From Magicicada septendecula (Eukaryota > Arthropoda > Insecta > Hemiptera > Cicadidae), in contig CM068372.1 in assembly GCA_034769895.1 (NCBI GenBank), positions 440,751,458 to 440,815,457 on the forward strand: a stretch of DNA of 64,000 bases. The letters are read 5' to 3'. This document shows, piece by piece, positions 47,060 to 59,459 of the stretch. Numbering within the stretch: position 1 is the first letter of the stretch; every line of letters starts with the position of its first letter. A program made the translations under genes and the position numbers. The notes beneath the pieces are model-generated. The model was given only the letters and a program-made list of their open reading frames with translations, searched no databases and had not been told where the DNA came from.

Positions 47060-47954
47060 TCTTCATTTTATGTAACATATAATACTATTTTTTTGTACTT
47101 TCCTATTTTTTATTATTGTTGTTGTGTGCATTTGTTGTCAATTGGACATCATTTTATTATAGTATGGTGTTTCAAATATATCATGTAATTGTAAGTCATT
47201 CGGTTAGAAAGCTGAGGCGGTTTTGATTTCAGTGATATAGTACAATGATTTGTTGTCGTTGATGATGTCATAAAGCGAAGGTGGAATTTAATAAGGCGGT
47301 ACTGCATGGAAAAGCAGAAGAGGGCACGTAGTAGTAGTGGCAGTAATTGTGTGTACGGCAGTGAATTTAGACGTGTAAATAAATCAGTATTAGTTGCGGA
47401 CGGACAGTGCAAGCCAATGAAGAAGAATAAGAAGAAGAAAGGAGGTCGAATTGATACATCACATATTCACCGGATGACATGGTGGCTCAGCTAGGCAACG
47501 ACGCGGCTTGAATTCATAAGACGGCGAGAACGCTCCGCTGCCCTGCGTCCGATTCTCTCTCGTTACTTCTTGTTCTTCTTTTTATTATTTTTGTTCTCGT
47601 GGTCGAGCTTTTTTTGTGTTGTGAAAAATCTGTTTTTCGATACAAGTGGTGACCGTAGGTTCAGAGACTAAAAGTAGAATCTGACGTTCGATTCCCAGGC
47701 TATCTGTTACATTTTGTAAAGCGAAAACTGTTTTCCGGTGTAATGCGCTGTTGTTCTAATAACAAACTGTAGAATCTAGTTTTCGATTCCCAGATTACAC
47801 ACTGCACAACGTTGACGTAATTATGCAGTAATCTTCGTTCGCCGAGAGCTTTCTTCATTTGGTTAACCGTAATAAAAGTTCAAAAATATATCAGCTGGTT
47901 ATTTCACTACTGACAAGATTCAAATAATAATCGTAAGGATTGTATTGCAAATCT
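47060..47954. other. Unassigned stretch with tRNA-like words
   Basis: ggtggctcagctaggcaacg near 47480 and gcgtccgattctc near 47547 have the order of A and B boxes. Two further B-box-like words, cgttcgattcccagg near 47690 and ttttcgattcccag near 47779, follow. Together they suggest decayed SINE copies; the ends are not defined. Confidence 0.35.
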
Positions 47955-48552
47955 AAAGTAATGGCTTTTTGTAGAGCATTTCCAAAAAGAACAAAAGCAA
48001 TGATTGTAAATGGAACTATTGAACAAGTTTCATCGTTTAATTTCTTAGAATACAATATATCATATGTTGGGAAGGTTGATGTATAGAATAGGATAGAACG
48101 TTTTGATAGGACGAATGGCACTATCGACTACACCTTAAGGAATAATTTTAGGGAAAAGACGTTATTAAAATTTTACAAAGTGATCTTCTTCATTCCAAGC
48201 TATGTATGCGGCAGTGAAACATGGACAATGAGCAATGCACATGAAAGTAGACTGCAAAGTGCAGAGGTGAGGTTACTTAGATCAGTAGCCGGGCATACCA
48301 GGTTGGATAGGAAAAGGAATGAGGACATCCGTAGTGAGTTAGCTGTTCTACCAGTGACATGGTGGTGGAATATAAACAGGGATTTGATCACGTAGAACGT
48401 ATGGATCCATCAAGAATACCACACGTAGGTGCAAAATATATACCTAAAGGCAGAAGGAGTCTGGGACGGCCGATGAAAAGATGGAGAGATCAGTTGTAAC
48501 TATGGAAGACGTAGTAGGGTTTGAGCCTTATACTTGCGAAGAAGAAGAACTC
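47955..48552 (+). mobile_element. LINE fragment, RT thumb to tail
   Basis: The plus strand reads VNGTIEQVSSFNFLEYNISY, then LRNNFREKTLLKFYKV, YVCGSETWTMSNAHESRLQS and RLDRKRNEDIRSELAVLPV, in the order of LINE reverse transcriptase C-terminal regions (IEQV..F.YLGY, LKFYKV, YGSE.W, R.NEDIR.EL). Frame changes and a stop interrupt it. Further on, GRRSLGRPMKRWRDQL completes the tail, followed by GAAGAAGAA near 48537. At about 170 recognisable residues this is among the best-preserved LINE pieces here. Confidence 0.8.
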
Positions 48553-49059
48553 GATAATACCTTTCTTTCCCTCTCTTTACTGGAACGAATCAAGGTACAT
48601 CCCAGTGAAGGATAGACAATTTATTCCTATTGCTGTAGACGATCGTCCATCCGAATCGAAAACAAAGTACGAGGATTTCCGTAGTTCCAAGCAGTTTCGT
48701 TAATCCACAGTCACGAGCTGATCATCGAACGTTCGGACGTCGTTGACGTTTCGCAATGTGGCGGAAAGTCCCCGTCAGCAAATTTTAGCCCCCCCCCCCA
48801 CCACCACCACCACTCATCAGAAGTACAAACGGTGAACCGTTGACTGCAGATAATGAAAACGTTAGTGGCTTTTCTTTAATGCCGAAGTACCGATTGTTTT
48901 AATCGCAGTGGGTGTAGAAAAGGCAGTTCTGAACAAAGTACATAACCAAGTATTTGCGAGGAAGGACCAGCAGCAGAAATAAATACGTTGTTTTACAAAG
49001 CGTGAAGCATCCCAGAACATAGTCGTCCGCTTTTGCCGAAAAGACGTTGGTGAAAGGTG

Positions 49060-49062
<3 letters not shown>
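48553..49062. other. Unassigned stretch
   Basis: An 11-base C run (48789-48799) followed by (CCA)n. Nothing else recognised. Confidence 0.5.

Positions 49063-49112
<50 letters not shown>
49063..49112. repeat. (GA)25 microsatellite
   Basis: Uninterrupted GA run. Confidence 0.97.
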
Positions 49113-49113
<1 letters not shown>

Positions 49114-49376
49114 GAACGAGGTTAAAACATAACACGAAACTGAGCTAAGACCAACAACAACGACGGCGGCGACAGTAACACGTGTTTGCTTGTAATCAGC
49201 TGTACGTGATTGTCATTATGATAAAACCTTGTTTATTTAGTCTTTCCCTCCGCACTCCACTGCCTCCCCCCTCCAATCATTCCTCCTAATTTCTTTTGTG
49301 TTGTTTCGCATGTAAATTTTTACCACACACAATATTTCTGTTCGGATGCGACTTCTGTGTGCTGCGTGCGGTTGGT

Positions 49377-49448
49377 TTCTTCTTCTTCTTCTTCTTCTTC
49401 TTCTTCTTCTTCTTCTTCTTCTTCTTCTTCTTCTTCTTCTTCTTCTTC
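49377..49448. repeat. (TTC)24 microsatellite
   Basis: Uninterrupted TTC run. It might descend from a (GAA)-type LINE tail like that near 6640, but no LINE block adjoins it. Confidence 0.97.
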
Positions 49449-49984
49449 GTCTTTTTTCCTTTGTACATGTCGCTTGTTTTTCTGATTGTTTATAATAACA
49501 ACCACCGCCATTTGGTACGCCGATCTGTAATCTTTGAATTGTAATTTTAAATAATATGATTTTTTTTCTTCAGACTTTTTTTACTTGTTTTCCCGGTTTA
49601 TGAAGATGTTTTTCCTAATTCAGGTTTCAATTAGATGACGGATAAGTGTTTCTTCTCCTTCACCTCCTCCTCGCATGTATCGTATGTTTAGCCTTAATGA
49701 TATTATGTAGCATCTCTGCTCAACGGTGAACGTACAATTTGATCTGTCCACCGACGTTACGGCTTCCCCCTCTTGTCCCCCCCCGCCCAGTGTTCACGAG
49801 TTGAGGAACGGGTTGTGGTTGTCCAAGCTAGGATAGACTTTCCCTAACACGGATCTTTCTGGGAGTTTGGGAGTACCGCTGAGATCCACGTGCTTTGATG
49901 CCTCGCTCTTGGTTCTTCTTCCGAAGTCACGCGTCTTCTTCGACGCTCGGACACACTATCACTTACACAGATTTTGTCTTTCCG

Positions 49985-50590
<606 letters not shown>

Positions 50591-50599
50591 ATTCTTTTC

Positions 50600-51640
50600 T
50601 AATTATACTTAAAATTTAGTAGTCTATTTTGCCATAGTAAAAATTTAATAATAAAATTCTTAAACTTTTGAACATCAACGCACTGAATAACAATTTTTTT
50701 TGTATGTAATCATGTAGGACTATATTTTTGTCATAAACTGTACAGTATTATTTAAATTTTGTATTCAATAAATGTAACAATATATTGCCAATTTTGTAAT
50801 TACGTCAAACTGAAATGCAACGTTTGAAAAATATGCAAACTATGTAGACACAGAATTATTATGCAAACCGTAGATACAGAATTATTCAGAAACGATGCTA
50901 ATCGTTTAATTTGTAGTTATAAAAATATTGCGGGTGTTCACTGCAAAGAAATTACCAACATCAACACGCGGCTTATTCGGCTCGGGGACCGCCCCAGATA
51001 GTCATTAGTCCGACTATATTGCCTTGGCAGCTTCTGCGGATAGCTTAATGAAGTCCACTGTTGTGTTGGTGACAATTGATTTTGTCTTTCAAAACTTCTG
51101 TATCATGATCCTCCATTATTTCGTGAGCTTCTCACTATGTCGTTTCTTCAGTAGCCCGCGACTGATCTTAACTTTATTTCTGCGCAATAAATAATTTCTT
51201 ATTTGCTTGGTTAAGAGCTGAACTTACGCTCCTATAACGGCAGCTGAATCGAACTGTACGGTGTAGAATTTTATTTTCCGTTTTGTTCGACCTTCTAATA
51301 TACGTTTTAGCAACCAGATCTTTACTTTCCGTGGTGTTACATTTGAGGCAGAATGTAAGCAATTTGAAAGTGCAGTTACAACCTTCAATATAAGTTTTGC
51401 TCTTTTAACGTTTTTTGGTATGAGGTGGAGCTTTCTCTTTCTCCGCCCTTTTGAACAAATTTACAAATATCTCAAGCTACATTATTCGTCCTCTAATCTT
51501 TTTACAGCGTTGATCCACTTTGGGGATCTTCTTGATTTGTCAGAAATGACGCAATCCTAAGAGGTCTCCGAGTTCCTACCTCGTATTCTTTTGTCCGTCC
51601 GTTAGCTGTAACTGTCTTTGCTACAGCTGCGACCTCATCG
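50600..51640. other. Unassigned stretch
   Basis: AT-rich. No gene, RNA or repeat recognised. Confidence 0.5.
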
Positions 51641-51647
51641 TTCCCTT

Positions 51648-51833
51648 ACCTGCGAACCGTCAGTACCTCCGAACCTTCACCGCCGATTCGAGTCTTGATA
51701 ACCCGAAAGCCATAAAGCCATCCTCGTGGTAATTTCTTTTACCTGTGAACCGTCAGTACCTCAGAACCTTCATCGCCGATTCGGGTCTTGATAACCCGAA
51801 AGCCATAAAGCCATCCCCGTGGTAACTTCTGTC
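51648..51833 (+). repeat. 93-bp tandem duplication
   Basis: Two copies (51648-51740 and 51741-51833) of a unit beginning acctgcgaaccgtcagtacc, differing at about six bases. Unrelated in sequence to the 93-bp satellite at 41900 despite the equal length. Confidence 0.92.
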
Positions 51834-51839
51834 CATAGA

Positions 51840-52942
51840 CCCAGAGTTTACCTATGAAAATTGTCCTCCTTCCATCCTCACCTGTCTCCTAGCACGCTAT
51901 ATCAGCTGCTTGTTGCTGTTACCTTGGTCACCAGCACGGAGGCTCTCTGCTTCGCGGACAGAGACCGACACCTTTCGCAGTGCCTCAAAAAAAAATCAAG
52001 TTTTATCCCCCCCCCACCCAGTAGCAGATAACAGTGTTGGCGGTTTCCCTTCCAATTTTGAGGTACCTGTCGACTGAACCAGACTATGATTATCTTCTGG
52101 CAGTCGTTGGGCACGTCTCAGATACTGCAATCACGCCATGGGTGCAAAGACATCCCACATACATAATGGCAATGAAATCAAGTGAGAGAGTATAAAGTTT
52201 ATAATATGCATGAAATTCCACAGCTGTTGAACATTTCTATCCGCGTCTGTAGCAATAATTAAAGAAAAAAACAGAAAAGTTAATACGCACAATAAAAATT
52301 ATAAAGTGCTCTATAGAAAGAAAGTGTCTGGCTGATATGATTGTAGAGGAATTATAAGGAGAAACATCGTCGAGACCGCAGTCAGTCCCGGTAGCCGGTA
52401 TATGACGTAGAAGACGTGACGAAGAACGAACGAGCAGAAGATGGCGAGATTATTATTTTTTTCTGTATTTTTTTAAGTAGTCACAATGCAGGAAGCGTCC
52501 GTGCGCAGCTTCTTGTCATATTAAGTGATATTAAAGTGAACGGTCGGACAAGAAGAATAAGAAGAAGCATGACAAGAAGACCGGGGATGAGCGCCAAGTG
52601 AAGCTTCTTCTCTTCCTCGTTCGCACGGCATTTATGCGACGCGTTTATCTTAGCGTTGTGTTTCACATTTGTGAAGAATGTGACCGACCGCCTCTTCGCT
52701 GGCAATTTGCATGGCACACGCTTTATTGCCGTACTGATATTTAGTCAGCCTGTTCGCCCTGTCCCGCGTACTGTTGAAATTCATTTCTCCTTTGAATTAT
52801 TTAAAATGTTTAGAAAACAAAAATTCTATCTCTGATACGAGTTAATAAATCCTTCGGACTCGTTGTGTAATTGCCGGAGAATTTTAAAACCGTTGTTAAC
52901 ATTTTGACGACCTAACGCGGCGATGGGCGCCTCACGACTTCG

Positions 52943-52946
<4 letters not shown>
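51840..52946. other. Unassigned stretch
   Basis: No recognised gene. A phrase near 52110 resembles one near 35650 and may belong to a shared old repeat. Confidence 0.45.

Positions 52947-52995
<49 letters not shown>
52947..52995. repeat. (CT)n microsatellite
   Basis: About 24 CT units preceded by cgcgcg. Confidence 0.97.
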
Positions 52996-52997
<2 letters not shown>

Positions 52998-53229
52998 CGT
53001 TTACGTAATTTGAAATAATTAATTTTGTGCATATTTGTATTTGGTTTTATGTATAGGGGTCTAACATAATAAAATTTTGTCGATTGAATTGCATGTAGGC
53101 TATTCTGTAGTGGGAAACGGTTAACACGAAATGTGACTCGGGTCCGATCGCTGCTTATATTATACGATCTCAGTTTGTACGGTTAACACACGAAAGATTT
53201 ATCTACAAAATATCGAATAACACGAACAA

Positions 53230-53420
53230 GGTTTCTTAAAAATAATTTTATTCCCGGTTTTTCAAAAGCTGTACAAAAAATATAAACCCATACATCTCAG
53301 TTCATCGTCAGATCGGAAATAACCTTCTTATCCGATCTGACGATGAGCTGTGAAGCTTGAAGGCGCTAATCGGAATAATTTTTCTATAGTGGTGTGCAAC
53401 AGCGTTAATTCTGTTTGCGA
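53230..53420. mobile_element. Hammerhead-bearing element, family of 9791-9987
   Basis: The right part (53332-53418) matches the right arm of 9878-9965, ending gtgtgcaacagcgttaattc. The left part (53299-53318) is a short inverted copy of the motif start, after which the left arm has diverged. It has the same head-to-head plan as the 9.8-kb element. Confidence 0.55.
53332..53373 (+). ncRNA. Hammerhead-like motif
   Basis: Stem I CCGAT/ATCGG pairs fully. Box CTGACGA, one extra T, stem II GAGCT/AGCTT with loop GTGA (one G-U pair), GAA, stem III GGCGCT with a two-base loop, A at the cleavage position. The best copy of its family. Confidence 0.5.
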
Positions 53421-53550
53421 TGTGTTTTCATTGCTGAGCCGTGTTCGTCGTTACTTATAGGCCTTCCACGTCAGAATGTTTCGGACAGAAAATCTTGTTC
53501 TAGCAGGATTGTTTGCACGCGCGCGCGCTTGGTGTTAGTTTAGTTTTAAG

Positions 53551-53638
53551 ATTAAAGTTATTTAGTTACATGTTACTTAGTGTACCATTAAAGTTATTTA
53601 CTTACCTGTTATGTAGTGTAACATTAAAATTATTTAAT
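53551..53638 (+). repeat. 36-bp tandem repeat, 2.4 units
   Basis: Units begin attaaagttattta and differ by a few bases; the third is partial. Confidence 0.85.
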
Positions 53639-53639
53639 C

Positions 53640-54300
53640 GTTTTATGTATATTCTCTGCACTCGTGCGATATAGGAAACAATATTAATTTGGCCTTGTTA
53701 TTTGTTACAGGTGAGTCGTTGGGACATTGGAACGTCATTTTAGCCCGCTCGTAAATAAGGTAAATCAATGATTTACGTTAATTTTACAGTCATTGTCTTG
53801 TTTTCATTACGCGTTAGATCCTTGACTTGGACACTCTACAAGTTTGCTGTGGTCGTGGACTAATGATCGGAAGTTCTTTCTCTTCTTCTGCTTCTTCTAC
53901 CATGGACTAGGCGAATCACTTGTTCCAGCCCAGAGGTATATATCCACTTCACCAACGCTTCCTATACTTCGTTGTCCAGTAGGCTTGTATCGCCAAACTT
54001 AGGCAATCGAAAGTCAAAAATGTAAAATATTCCTTTGTAAAGTTACAACTGATTGTTTGAATTGAATTTTAAAATGTATACTTGTTTGGAGTTGAAAGCG
54101 CTGAATTTATTTGTATTTAAAAACATTTAACCCTCTACGAATTCTTACCCACTTTTTTCTGCGTGAGAGTAATGGAAATAAATAAGTGAAGTATGTTATA
54201 CGTTTAGTTTGGACTACCAATAAACACACAAGAACAAAATTAATGATATCAGAGATGGACTTTTGGAGACGTTCGGTAAGAGTATCCAGACGTGAGATAA
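53640..54300. other. Unassigned stretch
   Basis: No recognised feature. Confidence 0.5.
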
Positions 54301-54319
54301 TTAGAACGTGAAGTTATTA

Positions 54320-54575
54320 AGGACAGAATGAATGTAAAATATTCACTAGTTGATTTTATTAAAAAAAAAAATACAGCGGTATGGACACACGAAAATAATG
54401 GCACAGGAAAGATTGCCAAGGAGAGTTGTGGAATGGACCCCACCAGGAAGAAGGAAAAGAGGAAGACCACCTATCACCTGATAGAAGAAACTCAGACTAT
54501 ATTGAGGGAACGAGAAATTGAAGATCTTTGGATGGATCAGCAGTGGAAATTGAGAATTCAATCAATTCTGTAATC
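54320..54575 (+). mobile_element. LINE 3' end, frameshifted
   Basis: The plus strand has RYGHTKIMAQERLPRRVVEW followed by TPPGRRKRGRPP, then in another frame MDQQWKLRIQ near the end. This is the GH..RM...RLP..V..W.P.GRRKRGRP....DQ.WKL tail of LINEs. At least two frame changes. A (TAA/TTA)n tract follows at 54612-54660. Confidence 0.7.
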
Positions 54576-54611
54576 TTTGGTTCCGGAAAATGTGTCAACA
54601 TTGTATAGCCG

Positions 54612-54660
54612 GAATAATAATAATAATTATTATTATTATTATATTGGAATAATAATAATT
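54612..54660. repeat. (TAA)n/(TTA)n tract
   Basis: AAT units followed by TTA units, able to fold back. It may be the tail of the LINE just upstream. Confidence 0.8.
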
Positions 54661-55560
54661 ATACGTTTATTGGCAGTTTTAATAGACAGGGAAATGCAGA
54701 AATATGTCTACCTACGACCTTCTACTGAAGTGCGTTTCTGGTCTCTGTGTATGTGTGGGGGGGGGGGGTTGACGTGTGCAGGAACTAGAAGAATTTCCTC
54801 GAGAATAGAATTTACTGTCGCTTATAGAACCTTGTGTTTGCCAGATAGAAAAGTGCTCGCGCGCGTGTGCGTGAGTGGAGGTCGTTCAGCGGTAATAATT
54901 TACTCGGTCTGTGTGTGCATGTGAGAGAGAGAGAGTTGCGTTGGGTGTTGTGTAGTTAAGTTATTGATTTCAAACGGCAATGAAAGGTGTTGATTTAAAC
55001 GTGTTTACTTATTGGCTATAAATCGCGCGTACACACACACATTTTCATACACACGTAGTACATGTACGTTCCAGTGGGGAATATTACCTCTACTGCCCGC
55101 TGCTGCTGCTGCTGCTGCTGGATTACAACTCTCCTCTCTCGGTAACATCTTCGCTCTGCGCGCTTAACAACCCTGGCCAATAACGAGGTTTATAAATTCT
55201 CTCGTTTTATTGTAGTAGCCTCTGTGCGTGAAAATAAAATATTCCATTCAATCGACCGTCAATGTTGGTAAATTATTTATTGGTAAATACGGTTTTTTTG
55301 TTTGCCTTGCTATTGATACCCTCGAATGAAACATTTTAACGCACGCAGTACGTTGTAAATAAATCCAGTTCCCCATATGTTAATTTATTGTCTGCATTTA
55401 TAACATATTTATGTAGAAATTTGATTATTTACTGACAAATTCTTTTTGTTTCTCTGTACTGATTGCCGGATAAGAAAGTATATTAATCGTACGTCGTTCG
55501 CAATAAGAAAGTCCAGAATTTATAACCTGTATTTATATTTGTATATAAATTTTTTTTGTC
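54661..55560. other. Unassigned stretch
   Basis: A 12-base G run (54757-54768), a short GA tract near 54925 and (CTG)7 at 55099-55121. No gene recognised. Confidence 0.5.
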
Positions 55561-55569
55561 GAACTCGGT

Positions 55570-56240
55570 CAGCTGTGGAGCTCATGTAATAAATTACGGT
55601 CTTCCCTCATGTCTCGCCCTTTTTTCCTTTTTAGTACTTTTTCATCCTTTCATTGCGTTCTTTTTTCCTTTGTTATGTCCCGCCAATCTATTTGTTTTGT
55701 TTATTCTTCCTATAAATCCATGAAGTCCTCGTAATACTTTTCGAAATGTATCCCTATCTAAAATTTTCGTCTTCCGGGTATGTACAGTCCGGGATGCTCC
55801 TTAACGCCTATGAAACAACAGACTTTTAGTGCCGATGTTTTTATCAAAATTATTAAGTAGGTCTACTCTTGGTGTGATCCTCTACGGATTCATTCGGACC
55901 AGAAAACGGTTCTAGACTTCGGTCATTGATCATTAATTTTCTTGTTATTGGCTCCTTGTAATACCATTACCTCTGTTTTTATAGTGGAGATTTTCATATT
56001 TTATTGTTTGCAAATATGATGAAGCTTAAAAACAGATTTTTGCAAATCAGATTCTGTATTTCGAAGTACAAGCAAGTCGTCAGCAAACAACAGCACAAGA
56101 AAGCCACAGTCGGTTAATATGCTAATTCCATTTTTGCAAATCCCTCCATTCTTCCTTCCATCCACGCAAATTAATGAAAAGAAAAGAAGACAAAAGCATG
56201 GAAATAAGTAAAATGAACAGGACTGCACAGATTAAAATAC
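55570..56240 (-). mobile_element. LINE reverse transcriptase fragment with FADD box
   Basis: The minus strand has FLVLLFADDLLVLRNTESDL followed by QKSVFKLHHICKQ, the catalytic FADD box of a LINE reverse transcriptase and its following helix. Downstream, in another frame, MKISTIKTEVMVLQGANNKK matches the next LINE block (L.ISTTKTKVM.F.G). Stops and frame changes are present. This is the only piece in the window that reaches the polymerase active site. Confidence 0.75.
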
Positions 56241-56309
56241 CAAATGAGAAAACTGACCAAGTGACAGGTTTTTTAAATACCGTAACTTGGATGCTTGGTT
56301 AGAGAGGAC

Positions 56310-56445
56310 AAGCGGTTGAAGTGCAGATTTACCTTAGCTAAAGAAGCCCTTAATGGAGAGGAAAGGTTATTGTGTCGTACGGAGGCGTGAAGGATCAAGC
56401 CTAGAATAGACGGAAATAAATTCGGTGAAGGCGCCACACTGCATG
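56310..56445 (+). mobile_element. Small LINE fragment
   Basis: CRFTLAKEALNGEERLLC on the plus strand resembles the R...AK.AF......L block before the YG.E.W motif. It is on the strand opposite the neighbouring LINE piece, so it is a separate insertion or an inverted fragment. Confidence 0.4.
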
Positions 56446-56449
56446 CAGA

Positions 56450-58100
56450 ACCTTCATATGATGATGATTATGGTTATTTGTAGCCGTAAATGATCCTACA
56501 GAAGATTCAGCAAATCAGTTCCACATGGGTGCATTATATTTTTTTTAATTTAATAAACCTAGTTTTAATTAAAATTGACTAAAATTGAATACATAAATTT
56601 TCGACGCGCATTATAAAAGAGAAACGTAATTTCGAATGCCGTTAAGCTTAATGGCACTCATTAGCATTGCAGCGGCTATTACTCGTGATATCATTTTATT
56701 GTTAATTTTACAAAAAAATGTTTATTCACCTATTAGTGACTATTTAGCTAATTGAAAACATGTAGCCTACACTGATCACTGTTATTAACTCTTTTTATCG
56801 CGACAATTCAGTCGGATTAGTTCTCTGTATTGTTTTAAATTGCGTAAAATTATAAAATATATAATTAAGTGTTGTTCTTGAATGATAACTTATAGGGGGT
56901 GATGAGGCCGCGGCAGGGATGAGCGTGCTTGTACAGACATGTTCGCTACCATCAATCAGCTGATCACGACGCAAGAACAGTATTAACCAGTATTCGACGT
57001 GCAGTATCCACGCGACGTTCTACCGATGTATAGTACTGAACGCTTTTGCTGTATCGCGTTCTGCATGTCGGGACTGTATAATCTTTAGTGATGTTTTTTG
57101 TATAAACTGATGTATTTAACCGAACAAACAAAAACCAAACCAATATTATTAAGCCAGAATTAAATTTTCTAAGTGTGTGTTTTTGTATATTTTTGTGTTT
57201 ATGACCATCATAAAGAAGCTTGCAACATAAAGAGGTAAGTAAAATTCCAGTATATTATGCAGGTGCGTTACCCTCCCCCCATAGAGATGCCACTACCCGC
57301 TACCCTCGTCCCTGGCAGCCACCAGATTTACAAAAAACAGTCATGTTGTATAATTGACAGTGTTTTACAGTCCTATACCTGTTGCGTCGTGTAAAATGTT
57401 ACTTATACGCTACGAATAAAATAATGCACAACAAATTTTCTGAAACATTGGTGTACTGATTTAAAAATAATTTCTCGTGTAGGCCTAATATATTTTGTAT
57501 GAATCGATGTTTTTGTAAATAGCCTAACACTGTTACTTTTGGTAAGAAGATGCCTGCAAATAGCATTTGCCTGTTCGGTCCACACAAACTTACGACCACC
57601 GTTTTCGTGGTCTTCCTATATCTCTTATGAAACTTATTTCTCGCGTAATTAGATATACACAACTACGTAACGTATCGCTTCTTTGTACGTACATTTTCTT
57701 TAACAACTCTTTTCCACAAGCAAAATTGTCCCAAAAATATTGAAATTTTTTATTTGTCTATTAACCACACCAACGGTAAAATTTTATGTTGCAATGTTGA
57801 CCAAATAATCGGAAATTTTGCGTACACTCAAGTTTTACCGTTTTCGTGTACACGTTCCTTATTTTTGGGATTATATATGTTCATTTTTAAACATTATTGT
57901 TTAATGTAACAATAATGGAATTTGACAAAATTTAATATAAGCTGTCAGAAGTTTTTAAAGAAATTTAACACAATTCCAAAAAATTATTTTTCTCAGTCCG
58001 AGAATAAGAACCGCTCATTTTTCGTAGTTTCGCCTTATTTGGCAAGTAGTGGACGCCGAAATAATACTTTACAAAAGCGGTTTTGGAAATCCTGCGACTG
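56450..58100. other. Unassigned stretch
   Basis: AT-rich. A short pair, aacggtaaaa near 57774 and ttttaccgtt near 57833, is inverted but isolated. Confidence 0.45.
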
Positions 58101-58104
58101 CCAG

Positions 58105-58650
58105 GGATTAGGAAGTGATTTGAAGCAAAAACGTGAGGGGATCAAAATTGTTAAAGAATCGTAAGAGCCTGTGTGGTGTATCAAATTAAAGGGAAGTTTA
58201 ACCACAGTCTGAATATAGTGTTCTTTTTTTAACATAAAAAAGTTTTTGGATGCAAAATCCCATGTGAGGGGGTATTAAATTAAAGAGAATTTTAACTAAC
58301 ATCTGAATGTAGTGTTAGATTTTTGAAATTTCGAAGTTTTTTGTGACACGTGGCCCAAAAGTGGAATAAACTTTTCTTTTTAAATTGTGAAAATTGTGTC
58401 AAACTACGAGGAAGTGTAACGCAATTGCGATTGTTTCAAATTTCTAGTGTTTATTTTATCGCTTTGTGCTGTCCAGTTGTTATAGTATTGTTCAAGAAAT
58501 AATAGACGAATATTGTTAAAGAAATAATAGACGAATAGGCTATGGATTCTTGTAATTTTCCCCAGAATTCAAAAAAATTAATATTGAAATTTTGTGTAAT
58601 AATAAATGCTGCACTTGGTTCAAATGTGAGCTAGTCCCACAGCTCAGGGA
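58105..58650 (+). repeat. Dispersed repeat family A, copy 4
   Basis: Aligns with copies 1 and 2 (gagaattttaactaacatct, gcgattgtttcaaatttcta and others). A segment near 58170-58310 looks duplicated: attaaagrgaattttaac followed by tgaatrtagtgtt occurs twice, about 95 bp apart. It ends in a single agctcagggagcatactagt, the word that copy 1 amplified. Confidence 0.7.
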
Positions 58651-58659
58651 GCATACTAG

Positions 58660-59210
58660 TTGTTTGTATATCTATATATCTTTTACTGTATTCGCGCCAC
58701 GAAATTTACTATGTAACCGCGCCACAACGTGCGCCAGCGAAAATTCTTCGTTTACATGCATGTTGCGGAAACACGTGCAAAATGAAGTTTCGAAAACAGG
58801 TTTTATGATTTCGTATATTCCAGTCGTCACATTCGTCTTGTGCAGAGTTCAGTTTTTTTTGGGATATCGGCTCGAAATTTTCAATATCTATCTGCACACC
58901 GACCTTACTTATAACCTTTTCACTTTTCTGGGGCATGTTCATATTTTCCAAACCGCCTTTTATTTTTGATCAATGGACCACCCTCTCTCTACATGTCATA
59001 TATATTGTCACCAATTTTGCCAAATGTTTATTTCGTAAACAGATTGCAAAAATAAAATAAATTAAAAAAAAACTGTTATACTGTGCAGACGGTTTGCCAA
59101 ACCAGAGGGCCTTGGTCCACCCGTTAGTTTACAAAAAAAAAAAAACGCCAAATTCGGAAAAATTAAAAGATGAGAAGAGACGGTGAAAAAAATGATGTGT
59201 TATAAAAAAT
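58660..59210. other. Unassigned stretch
   Basis: No recognised feature. Confidence 0.5.
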
Positions 59211-59214
59211 ACAC

Positions 59215-59455
59215 TAATATAAAATAATAATAAAACTTTTCACTAGAATATGATTTTATTATTTTGTAAATTTACATATCTTTCGATAGTAATCCGAATA
59301 TATATTATTTTTTTAATTTATTAAATATAAATTATAAATCTATTTTAATAATTTATATCTGATGGTGATTGTTGAATTACAATCGAAACATATGTAAATT
59401 TACAAAATAATTAAAAAATATATTCTGGTAAAGTTTTATTATTATTAAAATATAA
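59215..59455. mobile_element. Fold-back element with hammerhead-like motif, AT-rich family
   Basis: Arms of about 75 bp (59215-59287 and 59382-59455) are inverted copies with several differences. Shared words include gtaaatttacaaaataa and ttctggtaaagttttatta. The arms enclose an AT-rich centre and the hammerhead-like motif of the right arm. Same plan as the elements at 7.4, 9.8 and 33.1 kb. Confidence 0.5.
59352..59407 (+). ncRNA. Hammerhead-like motif, diverged
   Basis: A CTGATG-type box, one extra base, stem II GATTGT/ACAATC (six perfect pairs), GAA, stem III ACATATGT (self-paired), A at the cleavage position, then AATTTAC. Stem I is poor. Probably inactive. Confidence 0.4.
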
Positions 59456-59459
59456 AAAA

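Noticed and set aside
49286-49544. Poly-Lys, poly-Phe and poly-Glu frames
   Set aside because: Translation of the (TTC)n microsatellite.
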